Shown here piece by piece: positions 45,914-54,958 of a stretch of 64,000 nucleotides of DNA. The notes under the pieces are model-generated. The model saw only the letters and a list, made by a program, of their open reading frames with translations, did not search any database and was not told where the DNA came from. The translations under genes were made by a program, and so were the position numbers. Every line of letters starts with the position of its first letter. Position 1 is the stretch's first letter. The stretch is from Pantoea agglomerans NBRC 102470 (GTDB lineage Bacteria > Pseudomonadota > Gammaproteobacteria > Enterobacterales > Enterobacteriaceae): NCBI RefSeq assembly GCF_001598475.1, contig NZ_BCZA01000001.1, forward strand, positions 682,001 to 746,000, written 5' to 3'.

Positions 45914-46870
45914 ATGTCCCAGTACCAAAATGTTCTGGTCGCCATTGATGCCCAGCAAGACGATCAGCCCGCGCTGCGACGTGCGGTCTATCTGAATCAA
46001 CGTCTTGGCGGAAGAATTAAAGCCTTCCTGCCTATCTATGACTTCTCATATGAGATGACCACCCTGCTTTCGCCGGATGAGCGCGCGTCGATGCGCCAGG
46101 GCGTGATCAGCCAGCGTACCGAATGGATCCGCGAGCAGGCCCGCGCTTATCTTGATGCCGGTGTCGAAATTGACATCAAAGTGATCTGGCACAACCGTCC
46201 CTACGAAGCCATTATTCAGGAAGTGCTCGCTCACCAGCATGACCTGGTGCTTAAGATGGCGCATCAGCATGATCGCCTTGAGTCAGTGATTTTCACTCCA
46301 ACTGACTGGCACCTGCTGCGTAAATGCCCGTGTCCGGTGTGGATGGTCAAAGATCAGCCGTGGCCGGAAGGCGGTAAAGCGATTGTGGCGGTCAATCTTG
46401 CCAGCGAAGAGCCGCATCACGATGGCCTGAATCAGAAGCTGATTCGTGAAACGGTGATCCTGGCGGAAAAGGTGAATCAGACCGAAGTGCATCTGGTCGG
46501 TGCTTACCCGATTACCCCTATCAATATTGCTATCGAACTGCCCGATTTTGATCCCAGCGTCTACAACGACGCGATCCGTGGTCAGCATCTTGTGGCAATG
46601 AAAGCGCTACGGCAGAAGTTCTCGATTGGTGAAGAGTTCACCCATGTGGCTAAAGGCCTGCCGGAAGAGGTCATCCCCGATCTGGCGGCACATCTGGGAG
46701 CTGGTGTGGTGGTGCTGGGCACGATTGGACGCACCGGACTGTCGGCGGCATTCCTCGGCAATACGGCGGAACAGGTGATTGATCATCTGCGTTGCGATCT
46801 GCTGGCGCTTAAGCCGGACGATTTCAAATCGCCGATTGACCTGGATGATGAAGAGGATGAGGAGGATTAA
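45914..46870 (+). CDS. uspE: Universal stress protein UspE
   Basis: A 318-residue protein with two tandem Usp domains (residues about 4-145 and 155-300), like E. coli UspE (YdaA, 316). The second domain ends with the [20 protein letters not shown] stretch typical of the family. The C-terminal tail [10 protein letters not shown] is strongly acidic. UspE is linked to oxidative and DNA-damage resistance, motility and aggregation. GGAGAA lies upstream of the ATG. It is followed by a 20-bp palindrome and then by the 601-bp structured block. Confidence 0.95.
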   Translation: MSQYQNVLVAIDAQQDDQPALRRAVYLNQRLGGRIKAFLPIYDFSYEMTTLLSPDERASMRQGVISQRTEWIREQARAYLDAGVEIDIKVIWHNRPYEAIIQEVLAHQHDLVLKMAHQHDRLESVIFTPTDWHLLRKCPCPVWMVKDQPWPEGGKAIVAVNLASEEPHHDGLNQKLIRETVILAEKVNQTEVHLVGAYPITPINIAIELPDFDPSVYNDAIRGQHLVAMKALRQKFSIGEEFTHVAKGLPEEVIPDLAAHLGAGVVVLGTIGRTGLSAAFLGNTAEQVIDHLRCDLLALKPDDFKSPIDLDDEEDEED

Positions 46871-46878
46871 TCCTCCTC
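46859..46878. terminator. Perfect 20-bp palindrome at the uspE stop
   Basis: GAGGAGGATTAATCCTCCTC overlaps the uspE stop codon and can form a hairpin. It is a candidate terminator without a T-tract. Confidence 0.4.
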
Positions 46879-46888
46879 AGAAACAGAG

Positions 46889-47489
46889 AGGGCGGCTGAT
46901 TAGCCGTAATGCCTGTCACAGTTAAGCGACAGGTGATAACGCAGTCTGGTGCCGCTCAGGGGCTGGCGGTCCTCGCGCCGCTGCGCGGTTCCTTCACTTC
47001 ATTCCTCTGCCTGACGGACCGCCGGGGATGGCACATCCTGTGCCGCCCCGCCTTTCGCCCGCGTCCTGCGGGCTCTCCTGGCAGACTCATTCTGTTCAGC
47101 GCTGCGGATTGCCTGCTCCTGATCGCCACCGGCCTGCACTGAAGCTTCAGTGCCAGCTGTTAAAAAGGGCACGATAGTGAAGGCCTGAGCGCCTCTGCTG
47201 ATGAAAGGATTATCCGCAGCGCTGAGGCGTGACGGTGGGCCAGAAGTCCACGCCGGGAAGCGTGGACAGTTCGGGGCCGGCCAGGGAGGGCCGATCCCCG
47301 AACGGTTCGTCGGCACGACGTCAAAGCCGAAGGTACCGCGTGAGCGGCGCGAGGACGGCCCGGCAGCAGCAGAGGTGCTCTGGCCCGCACTGCGGCTCGC
47401 TCGCCCGGAAAAAAAGCTGCCACGTCTGACCGTGACAGCCTTTACAAATCTAATCTTAACTGACCAGCATTAGGCTGATTAGCCGCCCT
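46889..47489. repeat. 601-bp structured intergenic block with complementary ends
   Basis: The whole uspE-pntB interval is filled by an unexplained G/C-rich block. Its ends are complementary: AGGGCGGCT at 46889-46897 pairs perfectly with AGCCGCCCT at 47481-47489, and similarity of the inverted ends continues to GTTAAG (46921) and CTTAAC (47455-47460). Inside, GTCCTCGCGCCGCT (46969-46982) has a perfect 14-bp inverted partner at 47343-47356. Strong hairpins occur at 47136-47153 (18-bp palindrome), 47246-47267 (8-bp stem) and 47269-47303 (8-bp stem enclosing another). Reading frames inside are short, overlapping and unconvincing. It is either a non-coding mobile element or a structured RNA. The right end followed by T7 can serve as a terminator for rightward transcripts. 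Confidence 0.65.
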
Positions 47490-47496
47490 TTTTTTA

Positions 47497-48885
47497 TTAC
47501 AGCGCTTTGAGAATCGCTTCCACGCTGGCTTTGGCATCACCAAACAGCATCTGGCTATTCTCTTTGAAGAACAGCGGATTCTGCACCCCGGCATAGCCAG
47601 TGTTCATTGAGCGTTTGAACACTATCACGTTGTGCGCCTTCCACACTTCCAGCACCGGCATGCCCGCAATCGGACTGCGGGGATCATCCTGCGCCGCCGG
47701 GTTGACCGTGTCGTTAGCGCCAATGACCAGCACCGTGTCGGTGTCACTGAAATCGTCGTTGATCTCATCCATCTCCAGCACCACGTCATAAGGCACTTTC
47801 GCCTCTGCCAGCAGCACGTTCATGTGACCCGGCAGACGCCCCGCCACCGGATGGATACCGAAGCGAACTTTGATGCCAAGCGCACGCAGTCGGGCAGTCA
47901 TTTCCGCGACCGGATACTGCGCCTGCGCTACCGCCATGCCGTAGCCTGGGGTGATAATCACCGAGCTGGAAGCCTTGAGCATCTCAGCGGTCTCTTCAGC
48001 CGTAATCTCACGATGCTCGCCCGCTTCCTGACTTTCATCGCCACTGCTGGCTTCAGTACCAAAGCCGCCCGCGATCACGCTGATAAACGAACGGTTCATC
48101 GCTTTGCACATGATGTAGGAGAGAATCGCACCGGATGACCCCACCAGCGCACCGGTCACAATCAGCAGATCGTTGCTCAACATGAAACCGGCAGCGGCGG
48201 CGGCCCAGCCTGAATAGGAGTTAAGCATCGATACCACGACCGGCATATCCGCGCCGCCAATCGACGCGACCAGATGCCAGCCAAACGCCAGCGCAATGAC
48301 CGTCATCAGCAAGAGTGCAAACACCTGTACAGCCGTGCTGCTGGTGTTAACAAACCACAACAGCAGCAGGAACGAAACCACCAGCGCCAGCAGATTCAGC
48401 TTGTGACGATGCGGTAACGCTAACGGCCGTGAAGAGATTTTGCCGCACAGTTTGCCAAACGCCACCAGCGAGCCGGTGAAGGTGACGGCACCGATAAAGA
48501 TACCGATAAACACTTCACTGAGATGGATATTCTCCATCACCGCTGGCAGGCCAGGCGCATGGTCGATATAGCTGTTGATGCCCACCAGCACTGCGGCCAG
48601 ACCAACAAAGCTGTGCAGAATCGCCACCAGCTCTGGCATTTCCGTCATTTCGACTTTCTTCGCCAGACGAATGCCGATAGCGCCGCCGATGACCATCGCC
48701 AGCAGGATCCAGACCACATTACCGCTGTCCGGGCCAAATATGGTGGCGATTAGCGCAATCGCCATACCGCTGATACCGAAAATATTACCCCGCTTAGAGG
48801 TCTCATGACGCGAAAGACCAGCAAGGCTACAGATGAACAGAATCGCAGCCACAATATAGGCTGCAGTGACTAATCCGCCAGACAT
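47497..48885 (-). CDS. pntB: NAD(P) transhydrogenase subunit beta PntB
   Basis: A 462-residue subunit of the proton-translocating transhydrogenase, which makes NADPH from NADH using the proton gradient. About nine membrane helices (residues 1-260) are followed by the NADP-binding domain III with the [10 protein letters not shown] nucleotide loop, [20 protein letters not shown] and [12 protein letters not shown]. The length equals E. coli PntB. It follows pntA by 3 bp in the same operon. Confidence 0.97.
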   Translation of the reverse strand: MSGGLVTAAYIVAAILFICSLAGLSRHETSKRGNIFGISGMAIALIATIFGPDSGNVVWILLAMVIGGAIGIRLAKKVEMTEMPELVAILHSFVGLAAVLVGINSYIDHAPGLPAVMENIHLSEVFIGIFIGAVTFTGSLVAFGKLCGKISSRPLALPHRHKLNLLALVVSFLLLLWFVNTSSTAVQVFALLLMTVIALAFGWHLVASIGGADMPVVVSMLNSYSGWAAAAAGFMLSNDLLIVTGALVGSSGAILSYIMCKAMNRSFISVIAGGFGTEASSGDESQEAGEHREITAEETAEMLKASSSVIITPGYGMAVAQAQYPVAEMTARLRALGIKVRFGIHPVAGRLPGHMNVLLAEAKVPYDVVLEMDEINDDFSDTDTVLVIGANDTVNPAAQDDPRSPIAGMPVLEVWKAHNVIVFKRSMNTGYAGVQNPLFFKENSQMLFGDAKASVEAILKAL

Positions 48886-48888
48886 GTG

Positions 48889-50421
48889 TTACCCCTTACG
48901 AAACATTTTCAGCATGCGCTGGGTGACGGTGAAGCCACCAAAGATATTGATGCTGGCAATCAGCACGGCAATAAAGGAGATAAAGGTGACCCAGCCACCG
49001 TGGCCCATCTGCAAGACCGCACCGATAACAATGATGCCGGAAATGGCATTGGTTACGGACATCAGCGGTGTATGCAGCGCATGACTGACGTTCCAGACCA
49101 CGTAATACCCCACCACGCAGGCGAGCGCGAACACGGTAAAATGGGAGAGGAAGTCGGCCGGTGCCACGTTTGCCAGGCAGCCAAACAGCACAATAGCCAG
49201 GGCGATCAGCAGATATTTACGCCACGGTGAAACGGGCTTCGCCTCAATCTTTTCTGACGGCTTCGCGGCGGCAGCGGCAGCCTGTGGGGCGGCGGAGACC
49301 TGAATCGGCGGGGCTGGCCAGGTCACTTCACCATCGCGTACCACGGTGACGCCACGCACCACCACATCTTCGAAATCGACCTGGATTTCGCCATTTTTCT
49401 CTTTACACAGCAGCTTGATCAGATTGACCAGATTGGTGCCGTAGAGCTGGGAGGATTGTGTCGCCAGACGGCTGGGCAGATCGGTGTAACCGATGATTTT
49501 CACGCCATTCGGCGTGACGGTAACCTGGTCAGCGACGGTCAGCGCGCAGTTGCCGCCGGTCTGCGCCGCCAGATCAACAATGACGCTGCCCGGCTTCATG
49601 CTGGCGACCATCTCTTCGGTGATCAGTTTCGGAGCCGGTTTGCCTGGGATCAGCGCCGTGGTGACAATGATGTCCACGTCTCTGGCCTGACTGGCAAACA
49701 GCGCCATCTCAGCTTTGATGAAAGCCTCGGACATGACTTTGGCATAGCCGTCGCCGCTGCCCGCTTCCTCTTCAAAGTCGAGCTCGAGGAATTCGGCGCC
49801 CATACTCTGCACCTGCTCTTTGACTTCGGGACGGGTATCAAACGCCCGGACAATCGCGCCCAGGCTGCCCGCTGCGCCAATCGCGGCCAGCCCGGCAACG
49901 CCGGCTCCAATTACCATCACTTTTGCCGGTGGCACTTTACCGGCTGCCGTGATCTGACCGGTAAAGAAGCGACCAAATTCATGGGCGGCTTCGACAATGG
50001 CGCGATAACCGGCAATGTTCGCCATAGAGCTCAGGGCATCCAGCGACTGCGCCCGTGAAATACGCGGCACTGAATCCATTGCCATTACCGTGACCTGACG
50101 TGCGGCCAGCTTTGACAACAGATCGGGATTCTGTGCGGGCCAGATAAAACTGACCAGCGTGCTGCCCGCACGCGTCAGCGCAATCTCTTCGTCATCCGGC
50201 GCATTCACCTTCAGCACGATATCGGACTGCCAGACCTGCTCTCTGTCGCTGAGTGTGGCACCGGCTGCGATATAGCTTTCATCATCGAAGCTGGCGCGTT
50301 TACCGGCGTCATGCTCAAGGGTGACGCTGAAACCCAGCTTGATGAGTTGTTCCACGGTCTTAGGCGTGGCGGCCACGCGCGACTCGTTTGGCAACCTTTC
50401 CTTGGGTATTCCAATTAACAT
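48889..50421 (-). CDS. pntA: NAD(P) transhydrogenase subunit alpha PntA
   Basis: A 510-residue subunit, same length as E. coli PntA. Residues 1 to about 380 form NAD-binding domain I ([45 protein letters not shown]-like [11 protein letters not shown]), then an Ala-rich linker and four membrane helices. The ATG at 50421 ([10 protein letters not shown], matching MRIGIPRERL in E. coli) has AAAGGAAA upstream; an in-frame Met five codons earlier is rejected. It is the first gene of pntAB, divergent from ydgH as in E. coli. Confidence 0.97.
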   Translation of the reverse strand: MLIGIPKERLPNESRVAATPKTVEQLIKLGFSVTLEHDAGKRASFDDESYIAAGATLSDREQVWQSDIVLKVNAPDDEEIALTRAGSTLVSFIWPAQNPDLLSKLAARQVTVMAMDSVPRISRAQSLDALSSMANIAGYRAIVEAAHEFGRFFTGQITAAGKVPPAKVMVIGAGVAGLAAIGAAGSLGAIVRAFDTRPEVKEQVQSMGAEFLELDFEEEAGSGDGYAKVMSEAFIKAEMALFASQARDVDIIVTTALIPGKPAPKLITEEMVASMKPGSVIVDLAAQTGGNCALTVADQVTVTPNGVKIIGYTDLPSRLATQSSQLYGTNLVNLIKLLCKEKNGEIQVDFEDVVVRGVTVVRDGEVTWPAPPIQVSAAPQAAAAAAKPSEKIEAKPVSPWRKYLLIALAIVLFGCLANVAPADFLSHFTVFALACVVGYYVVWNVSHALHTPLMSVTNAISGIIVIGAVLQMGHGGWVTFISFIAVLIASINIFGGFTVTQRMLKMFRKG

Positions 50422-50961
50422 AGTGTTTCCTTTCATCGGTTAAAGGATGATGGCCCGAACCTGCACCACGAGAGCGCGACTGAAACGCGATTTCAGCCGC
50501 TTTTGGACGAAACGCAGGTATTTCAAAGTGTTTATAACCTACTGAAAATGTGACGAGCGATCTACAGCGCCTACGCAGAGTGATGACATTCACCCAATTA
50601 TGCAGTGTTCTGTTAAGAAACCTGCGTTATCCCACTGCAAAATAGTCTCACAGGCAGATAATCTGCCAGAAACAATTGTACCAGGACGAATTAATCAACA
50701 ACAAAAACCTTTATTTAACAATGCATTAACTATTTTAGCGCTAACAGTTACCGCTTTTAGTGGTAACTGTCACTAAAACTGGCCATAACTGCGTTTGATG
50801 ACAAACAAATGAAAAAATCATGGTTGAATAACGCGATCTGACACAAAAAATCGCTGCGACAGTCTGTTTATAACATGCAATAATCAGCGGCTATTCTGTT
50901 ATACATCAAGAGTCCAGCACGTTTTCGTACTCATTTTTGCGTAAGGCGAAGGATTATTTTT
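50422..50961. other. Long divergent region between pntA and ydgH
   Basis: 540 bp without a gene. It must hold both promoters. The most striking element is a dyad ACAGTTACC (50744-50752) and GGTAACTGT (50762-50770), 9-bp arms spaced by 9, close to an A/T-rich tract (50690-50740). The A/T content is high, suitable for H-NS or Lrp-type control, but no specific site is certain. Confidence 0.5.
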
Positions 50962-51915
50962 ATGAAGCTGAAGAACACTATTCTGGCGACTACTCTGTTG
51001 TCCCTGCTGGCAGCCAACGCATTCGCTGCGCAGGAACTTACGCCAGAAAAAGCGGCCGCGTTGAAGCCATTCGAACGTATTAATATCACCGGCCGTTTCA
51101 ACGCAATTGGCGACGCTGCCGATGCGGTATCTAAGCGTGCAGATCAGATGGGCGCTGCCTCTTATTACATTCAGGCGATCAACGACAGCAACGGCAACAG
51201 CGGTAACTGGCGCGTTACGGCTGACCTCTATAAAGCCGATGCCCCGGCAGCCACAGAGTCAACGACCTACCGTCGTTTCAACGGCGTAAACGAACTGCCA
51301 AAAGCAGAAGCGTATAAACTCGAACCCTTCGATACCGTTTCGGTCAGCGGCTTCTTTGCCAGCCAGCCGGATGTAAACGACGCAATTTCGAAAGCCGCAA
51401 AACAGAAAGGCGCAGCCTCCTTCTTTATCGTTCGCCAGATCGATGCCAACAGCGGCGGCAATCAGTATGTCACCGCCTATGTCTATAAAGCGGATGCTAA
51501 AGAGCGCGCGGTGCAGACACCAAATGCGATTCCTGCCGATTCAGAAGCGGGTAAAGCCGCACTGGCAACCGGTGGCGCTGCGGCGGCTAACGTAGAGATT
51601 CCAGGCGTGGCCTCGTCTGAAACGCCAAGCAACAAAGTGGGCCGTTTCTTCGAAACCCAAAGCTCTACCGGCAAGCGCTATACCGTTAATCTGCCAAACG
51701 GCAAATCGGTGCAGGAAGTGAATGCCATTACTGCTGCTCAGATGCAGCCGTTCGATACCGTAACCTTCACCGGTCACTTCGGTACGCCAACTGAGATTTC
51801 AGAAGAAGTGGCGAAGCGTGCGGCGGACAAAGGTGCCAAGTTCTACCACGTTACCCGCCAGTGGCAGAACCAGAGTGGCGGTAACCTGACCGTCACGGCT
51901 GACCTGTTTAAGTAA
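50962..51915 (+). CDS. ydgH: YdgH, triple DUF1471 protein
   Basis: A 317-residue exported protein, close in length to E. coli YdgH (314). The signal peptide MKLKNTILATTLLSLLAANA is followed by three DUF1471 (YhcN) domains at about residues 30-90, 105-175 and 235-317; each has a (K/Q)PF(E/D) start and an AAxKGAxxFxVxRQ/xYYIQAIN core. It shares this fold with the two small proteins at 14.8-15.3 kb. The function is not established; it lies between pntA and arcD as in E. coli. Confidence 0.92.
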   Translation: MKLKNTILATTLLSLLAANAFAAQELTPEKAAALKPFERINITGRFNAIGDAADAVSKRADQMGAASYYIQAINDSNGNSGNWRVTADLYKADAPAATESTTYRRFNGVNELPKAEAYKLEPFDTVSVSGFFASQPDVNDAISKAAKQKGAASFFIVRQIDANSGGNQYVTAYVYKADAKERAVQTPNAIPADSEAGKAALATGGAAAANVEIPGVASSETPSNKVGRFFETQSSTGKRYTVNLPNGKSVQEVNAITAAQMQPFDTVTFTGHFGTPTEISEEVAKRAADKGAKFYHVTRQWQNQSGGNLTVTADLFK

Positions 51916-51922
51916 TCCTCCT

Positions 51923-51944
51923 CAGGGCGGCGCCTGCCGCCCTG
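51923..51944 (+). terminator. ydgH terminator
   Basis: CAGGGCGGC and GCCGCCCTG form a perfect 9-bp stem with loop GCCT just after the stop codon, followed by CTGTTT. Confidence 0.7.
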
Positions 51945-52121
51945 CTGTTTGCATAATTCCTGCGCTGTTTTGCATAGTCACGCATTGCCATCCCCTGCCA
52001 CACTCCGTAAAATCCTCCGCCTGTTTTACCGGATATTGTCCCTGTATTGTGCCTTTGGTGTGACATAACCCAGCGACAGAATCCGATTTACCCAGCCATA
52101 TATGCTAGCGGGAAGGTTGTT

Positions 52122-53513
52122 TTGGAGAAAAAATTAGGTCTCGGTGCGCTGACGGCGCTGGTGCTCAGCTCAATGCTGGGCGCAGGCGTGTTCAGTCTTC
52201 CGCAAAATATGGCTGCAGTGGCCGGTCCGGCGGCGCTGCTGCTGGGCTGGCTGATTACCGGCGTCGGCATCATCTTTCTGTCGCTGGCGATGCTGCTGCT
52301 GACCCGCCTTAAACCCGAGCTGGATGGTGGCATCTTTACCTATGCCCGTGCCGGTTTCGGCGAGCTGATGGGCTTCTGCTCCGCGTGGGGCTACTGGCTG
52401 TGCGCCGTGATCGCCAACGTCTCCTATCTGGTGATTGTCTTCTCTGCCCTGAGCTTCTTCACCGATACGCCGGACCGGATTATCTTTGGCGATGGCAACA
52501 CCTGGCAGGCGATGCTGGGTGCCTCCGTGCTGTTGTGGCTGGTTCACTGGCTGGTGCTGCGCGGCGTTCAGACCGCTGCCAGCATTAATCTGATGGCGAC
52601 GCTCGGCAAGCTGGTGCCGCTGCTGCTGTTTATTGTGCTGGCGGTGATGGCGTTCAACTATGATCGCTTCCGCTTTGACTTTTCCGGCATCACGCTGGGG
52701 CAACCGCTATGGGAGCAGGTCAAGCAGACCATGCTGATTACCCTGTGGGTCTTTATTGGCGTCGAGGGGGCGGTGGTGGTCTCTGCACGCGCGCGCCAGA
52801 AAAAGGATGTGGGCCGGGCTACACTATTCGCCGTGCTGGCAGCGTTGCTGGTCTATCTGCTGGTGACACTGCTGTCGCTTGGCGTGGTTCCACGTGCTGA
52901 ACTGGCTCAGATGCGTAACCCCTCCATGGCGGGATTGATGACCCGACTGATGGGCAACTGGGGCGATGCGGTGATTGCGGTGGGTCTGGTTATCTCGGTG
53001 TGCGGTGCCTATCTGAGCTGGACGATTATGGCCGCTGAAGTGCCGCTGATTGCCGCGCAACAGGGTGCATTTCCACGCAGTATCGCCCGACAAAACCGCC
53101 ATAACGCGCCAGCCGCCTCACTGTGGCTGACCAACGGCAGTATTCAGCTCTGCCTGATCCTGATTGCCCTGACAGGTGCGAACTACAACAACCTGCTGAC
53201 CATCGCCTCTGAGATGATTCTGGTGCCCTATCTGCTGGTGGGGTTGTATCTGATCAAAGTGGTACGCGGACAGCATAAGCCGCTGGCGATGGCGACCGGT
53301 ATCGGTGCCAGCCTGTATGGCATCTGGCTGCTTTACGCCTCGGGGCCATTGCACCTGATGATGTCAGTGGTGCTCTATACACCGGGCCTGCTGCTGTTTC
53401 TGTTTGCACGACGCGGTGGCCGCGCAGAGTTTGCGCTGACCTCGCTGGAGCGGATTGCAATGGGATTGCTGATTGCCGCGACGCTGCCCGCCGTGTGGCA
53501 GCTGACAACTTAA
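52122..53513 (+). CDS. arcD: Arginine:ornithine antiporter ArcD (YdgI)
   Basis: A 463-residue APC-superfamily transporter with about 12-13 helices. It is co-linear with E. coli YdgI (EKKLGLGALTALVLSSMLGAGVFSLPQNMA, GGIFTYARAGFGELMGFCSAWGYWL, WVFIGVEGAVVVSARARQKKDVG). The start is TTG 52122, not the earlier in-frame codons from 52047, because GGGAAGG lies 6 bp upstream and the protein then begins (M)EKKLGL as in E. coli. No arginine deiminase genes are adjacent, so antiport of arginine and ornithine is inferred from the family only. Confidence 0.88.
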   Translation: MEKKLGLGALTALVLSSMLGAGVFSLPQNMAAVAGPAALLLGWLITGVGIIFLSLAMLLLTRLKPELDGGIFTYARAGFGELMGFCSAWGYWLCAVIANVSYLVIVFSALSFFTDTPDRIIFGDGNTWQAMLGASVLLWLVHWLVLRGVQTAASINLMATLGKLVPLLLFIVLAVMAFNYDRFRFDFSGITLGQPLWEQVKQTMLITLWVFIGVEGAVVVSARARQKKDVGRATLFAVLAALLVYLLVTLLSLGVVPRAELAQMRNPSMAGLMTRLMGNWGDAVIAVGLVISVCGAYLSWTIMAAEVPLIAAQQGAFPRSIARQNRHNAPAASLWLTNGSIQLCLILIALTGANYNNLLTIASEMILVPYLLVGLYLIKVVRGQHKPLAMATGIGASLYGIWLLYASGPLHLMMSVVLYTPGLLLFLFARRGGRAEFALTSLERIAMGLLIAATLPAVWQLTT

Positions 53514-53532
53514 CGCCTGGCCCGGCAGGCGT
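53513..53532 (+). terminator. arcD terminator hairpin
   Basis: ACGCCTG and CAGGCGT form a perfect 7-bp stem with loop GCCCGG immediately after the stop codon. It lacks a T-tract. Confidence 0.5.
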
Positions 53533-53640
53533 AATGGTTGCAGGCAGTGCGAACCCGGCCAGCGCGGAGCAACCAGGCGTACAGATAGTACGTGAGGATG
53601 GTGAGCACTGCCCAGGTTCAGAGCCTGATGGGAGAGGCTC

Positions 53641-54054
53641 TCAGTGCGACTGCACAGGTATTGAGACACACAGCAGGTCATCCTGCTGTGTCAGATTCAG
53701 CGGCCTGGAATATTCATGATGGATCGCGTCCAGCTGCTCCGCCGAAAGCGGATAAGGAAGCTGAATATCGAAGCGACTAATCTGCTGTTGTTCCGCAAGG
53801 GTAATCAGGCGCGCGATATTAATTTCGTCGCTGACCTGAGTAGAAATGATTTGTAATGCTAATTCTTTTAACGGGTCGTCACTGCCCTGTAAGCGGTGTG
53901 CCGATTTACGTGTCACCATGCCAAATATCGGCATCACACCATAAATAGCATCGACGAAGCTCCAGCGCTTTTTGCAGGAAGCGGAGAGAAAGTCACTGTA
54001 ATTGAAGCAGATGCGGTCGGGGTATATGGCTGATGCCAGCTCTTTATCAGACAC
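53641..54054 (-). CDS. Hypothetical protein divergent from rstA
   Basis: A 137-residue soluble protein that I do not recognise. It starts at GTG 54054 (MSDKELASAIYPDRICFNYS), chosen because AGGAG lies 7 bp upstream; an in-frame ATG five codons earlier (54069) and a longer reading to 54240 are less likely, the latter running into rstA. It contains CKKRWSFVDAIYGVMPIFGMV and LAEQQQISRFDIQLPYPLS. No signal peptide is seen. It occupies the place where E. coli has folM and ydgC. Confidence 0.6.
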   Translation of the reverse strand: MSDKELASAIYPDRICFNYSDFLSASCKKRWSFVDAIYGVMPIFGMVTRKSAHRLQGSDDPLKELALQIISTQVSDEINIARLITLAEQQQISRFDIQLPYPLSAEQLDAIHHEYSRPLNLTQQDDLLCVSIPVQSH

Positions 54055-54232
54055 ACTAACGCTCCTCATGGTAATCATCAATATCCCAAACCTGGCGCAA
54101 AAAGGCCGCGCTAATGATTGCACATTTTGCCGGTTATATACCAGCAAGCCACGGATATTTCGTGCGGTAACGTAGAGCTCAGGACCAGGAAAAGATATGC
54201 TTCCGTCCATCCCTGTTTCTGCTTTGTGAACT

Positions 54233-54958
54233 ATGAACAAAATTGTTTATGTAGAAGATGAACCCGAAGTGGGCTCTCTGATTGCGGCCTATCTGGGTCG
54301 TCATGATATTGAGGTGATTGTCGAGATGCGCGGCGACCGTGCTGAAGCGGTCATTGCCGAACAGCAGCCCGATCTGGTGATGCTGGATATCATGTTGCCA
54401 GGCAAAGATGGCATGACTATCTGCCGTGACCTGCGGGCCAACTGGCAGGGGCCGATCGTGCTGCTCACCTCACTGGACAGCGACATGAACCATATTCTGG
54501 CCCTGGAGATGGGTGCGCAGGATTACATTCTGAAAACCACGCCGCCGGCGGTACTGCTAGCCCGCCTGCGCCTTCATCTGCGTCAGTCGCAGCAGGGACA
54601 GCCGGACGATGCGCCCAGCGCACCCGCCGCCAACCGTATGCTGCGTTTTGGCTCGCTGACCATCGATGCGCTGAACCGCCAGGTCACGCTGTTTGACGAG
54701 CAGATCGCCCTTTCCACTGCGGATTTCGATCTGCTGTGGGTACTCGCCAGCCATGCAGGCCAGACGCTTAACCGTGATGCGCTGCTGAAAACGTTGCGCG
54801 GGGTCAGCTATGACGGCCTTGACCGCAGCATCGACGTGGCCATCTCCCGGTTGCGCAAAAAGCTGCACGACAGCGCCACCGAGCCGTTCCGCATTAAAAC
54901 CATTCGTAACAAAGGCTATCTGTTTGCGCCCCAGGCCTGGGATACCCGCGGACTATGA
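54233..54958 (+). CDS. rstA: Response regulator RstA
   Basis: A 241-residue OmpR-family regulator. The receiver domain has the acidic pair at residues 8-10 (VEDEP), the phosphoacceptor Asp52 in LVMLDIMLPGKDG and a conserved Lys in YILKTT. The winged helix DNA-binding domain covers about residues 135-235 (ALSTADFDLLWVLASHAG, DRSIDVAISRLRKKL). RstA acts with RstB downstream of PhoPQ and on acid, iron and motility genes; its box is TACATNTNGTTACA, a near match of which lies before asr. It overlaps rstB by 4 bp. Confidence 0.95.
   Translation: MNKIVYVEDEPEVGSLIAAYLGRHDIEVIVEMRGDRAEAVIAEQQPDLVMLDIMLPGKDGMTICRDLRANWQGPIVLLTSLDSDMNHILALEMGAQDYILKTTPPAVLLARLRLHLRQSQQGQPDDAPSAPAANRMLRFGSLTIDALNRQVTLFDEQIALSTADFDLLWVLASHAGQTLNRDALLKTLRGVSYDGLDRSIDVAISRLRKKLHDSATEPFRIKTIRNKGYLFAPQAWDTRGL

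Noticed and set aside
46909..47473. Several short frames of 60-105 codons on both strands within the 601-bp block
   Set aside because: They overlap each other, are rich in Arg, Pro and Ala, lack RBS signals and cross strong hairpins, so none is called as a gene.
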